Positions 63,262-64,000 of a stretch of 64,000 nt of DNA are shown piece after piece. Made by a program: the position numbers and the translations under genes. The stretch lies in contig NZ_CP126742.1 of the NCBI RefSeq assembly GCF_030246945.1, positions 496,001 to 560,000 of the forward strand, in the 5' to 3' direction. Positions within the stretch are counted from its first letter, which is position 1. The number at the start of each line of letters is the position of its first letter. This DNA is from Microbacterium sp. zg-Y1090 (GTDB lineage Bacteria > Actinomycetota > Actinomycetes > Actinomycetales > Microbacteriaceae). A model generated the notes under the pieces. That model saw only the letters and a program-made list of their open reading frames with translations, was not told the origin of the DNA and ran no database searches.

Positions 63262-64000
63262 TCAGCCGATCTCGCCGCCGGCGACCGTTTCGGCGAGCGC
63301 GTGCACGCGGGGGAGGTGGTGGGCGCCGTAGAAGTCCGCCGACGTCAGGCGAGCGGCATCCGCTTCGGACGGGACCCCGCGCCCGAGCACCGCGACGGCG
63401 GCGAGGGCGTGCATCCAGCCGCCCGAAAGCGTGCCCAGCAGCATCAGGTAGGGCACGCTGACGGCGTACGCGTCGCGCGGCGACCCGGCGAACCCGAGCA
63501 GGTCGTCGGTCGCGCGGCGGGATGCCGCGAGAGCCCGTTCGAGCCGGTCGGCGGTGCGGGCGGCGACGGGGTGGTCGAAGCCGCGCAGGCGTGCCACGGT
63601 CTCGTCGATCCGGCCGAACAGCTCCGACACGGTCGCGCCGCCGTCGCGCAGCACCTTGCGGCCGACGAGGTCGTTGGACTGGATCGCCGTGGTGCCCTCG
63701 TAGATCGTGGTGATGCGCACGTCGCGGTAGTGCTGCGCCGCGCCGGTCTCCTCGATGAAGCCCATGCCGCCCTGCACCTGGATGGCATCGCTCGTGACGG
63801 TGATGGCATCCTCGGTCGTCCAGCCCTTGAGGATCGGCACGAAGAACTCGGCCAGCTTCACCAGGGAGCCGTCGGTGTCGGCACGATCGAGCAGGTCGCC
63901 GACATAGACGCCGAGCGCGCGCATCGCGAAGATCTTGCTCGACATCGACAGCAGCAGGCGGCGCACATCGGGGTGCTCGGCGATCGGCGTGCCGGCCGGG
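63262..64000 (-). CDS. Acyl-CoA dehydrogenase, C-terminal part (truncated by window edge)
   Basis: The minus-strand frame is open to the window end, so the N-terminus is missing; about 245 residues are visible. FVPILKGWTTEDAITVTSDA, QGGMGFIEETGAAQHYRD and ITTIYEGTTAIQSNDLVGRK are the C-terminal acyl-CoA dehydrogenase domain with the catalytic-site IYEGTTAIQ block. An extra C-terminal domain of about 110 residues is typical of the FadE5-like/large AidB-type group. It should oxidise an acyl-CoA in fatty acid breakdown; the chain length is not readable. Confidence 0.93.
   Translation of the reverse strand, partial: PAGTPIAEHPDVRRLLLSMSSKIFAMRALGVYVGDLLDRADTDGSLVKLAEFFVPILKGWTTEDAITVTSDAIQVQGGMGFIEETGAAQHYRDVRITTIYEGTTAIQSNDLVGRKVLRDGGATVSELFGRIDETVARLRGFDHPVAARTADRLERALAASRRATDDLLGFAGSPRDAYAVSVPYLMLLGTLSGGWMHALAAVAVLGRGVPSEADAARLTSADFYGAHHLPRVHALAETVAGGEIG

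Overview
The window is high-GC DNA (roughly 70% by eye) with GTG/TTG starts, many ATGA/GTGA gene overlaps and an HspR-type HAIR element. Gene content (PadR/FtsX, DUF222-HNH, DUF2207, an MsiK-like ATPase, LacI-controlled sugar operons) points to an actinobacterium, most likely a Microbacteriaceae member such as Microbacterium. This assignment is inferred from gene style, not from a marker gene. No transposase, CRISPR array, rRNA or prophage was seen; there is one tRNA gene.

Layout. 1-9622: a carbohydrate island with a partial GH127 and a GH36 on the plus strand. These run into a minus-strand operon, SBP - permease - permease - ThuA - ThuB-like oxidoreductase, controlled by a divergent LacI regulator with two palindromic operators. 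9754-17723: sulfurtransferase / ketopantoate-reductase-like / FMN reductase operon, RNase HI, a DUF1992 protein, and a PadR-controlled FtsX-type ABC exporter. 17724-38300: a large L-arabinan/L-arabinose locus. It holds a LacI remnant, three secreted multidomain GH43 enzymes, a WxL-like/DUF916 surface pair, a LacI regulator, a YtfQ-YtfR-YtfT-YjfF-like furanose ABC importer, ribulokinase, L-arabinose isomerase and aldose 1-epimerase. 38382-45884: small stress protein, Cthe_2159-like surface lipoprotein, SDR, conserved hypothetical, tRNA-Arg(ACG), Hsp20, L-serine dehydratase and a sugar MFS. 45881-53968: GH2, DUF2804, MarR, DUF2207, an ABC-2 exporter and a WYL regulator. 54019-64000: DUF222-HNH protein, OhrR/Ohr peroxide defence, GlsB-type membrane protein, MFS, MsiK-like ATPase, a MarR-controlled flavin/NADPH oxidoreductase operon and a truncated acyl-CoA dehydrogenase.

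How the parts fit. Secreted GH43 enzymes would release L-arabinofuranose, the YtfQ-type importer would take it up in the furanose form, and AraA/AraB plus the mutarotase would bring it to L-ribulose-5-phosphate. The next enzyme (AraD) is not in the window. The ThuEFG-AB-like operon lacks its ATPase; the MsiK-like ATPase at 59118-60212 could serve it in trans.

The most unusual feature is a C-terminal module of about 90 residues shared by all three GH43 enzymes. It has two cysteines 82-83 residues apart. The genes are followed directly by a WxL-like/DUF916 pair, which suggests an undescribed way of retaining arabinan-degrading enzymes at the cell surface.
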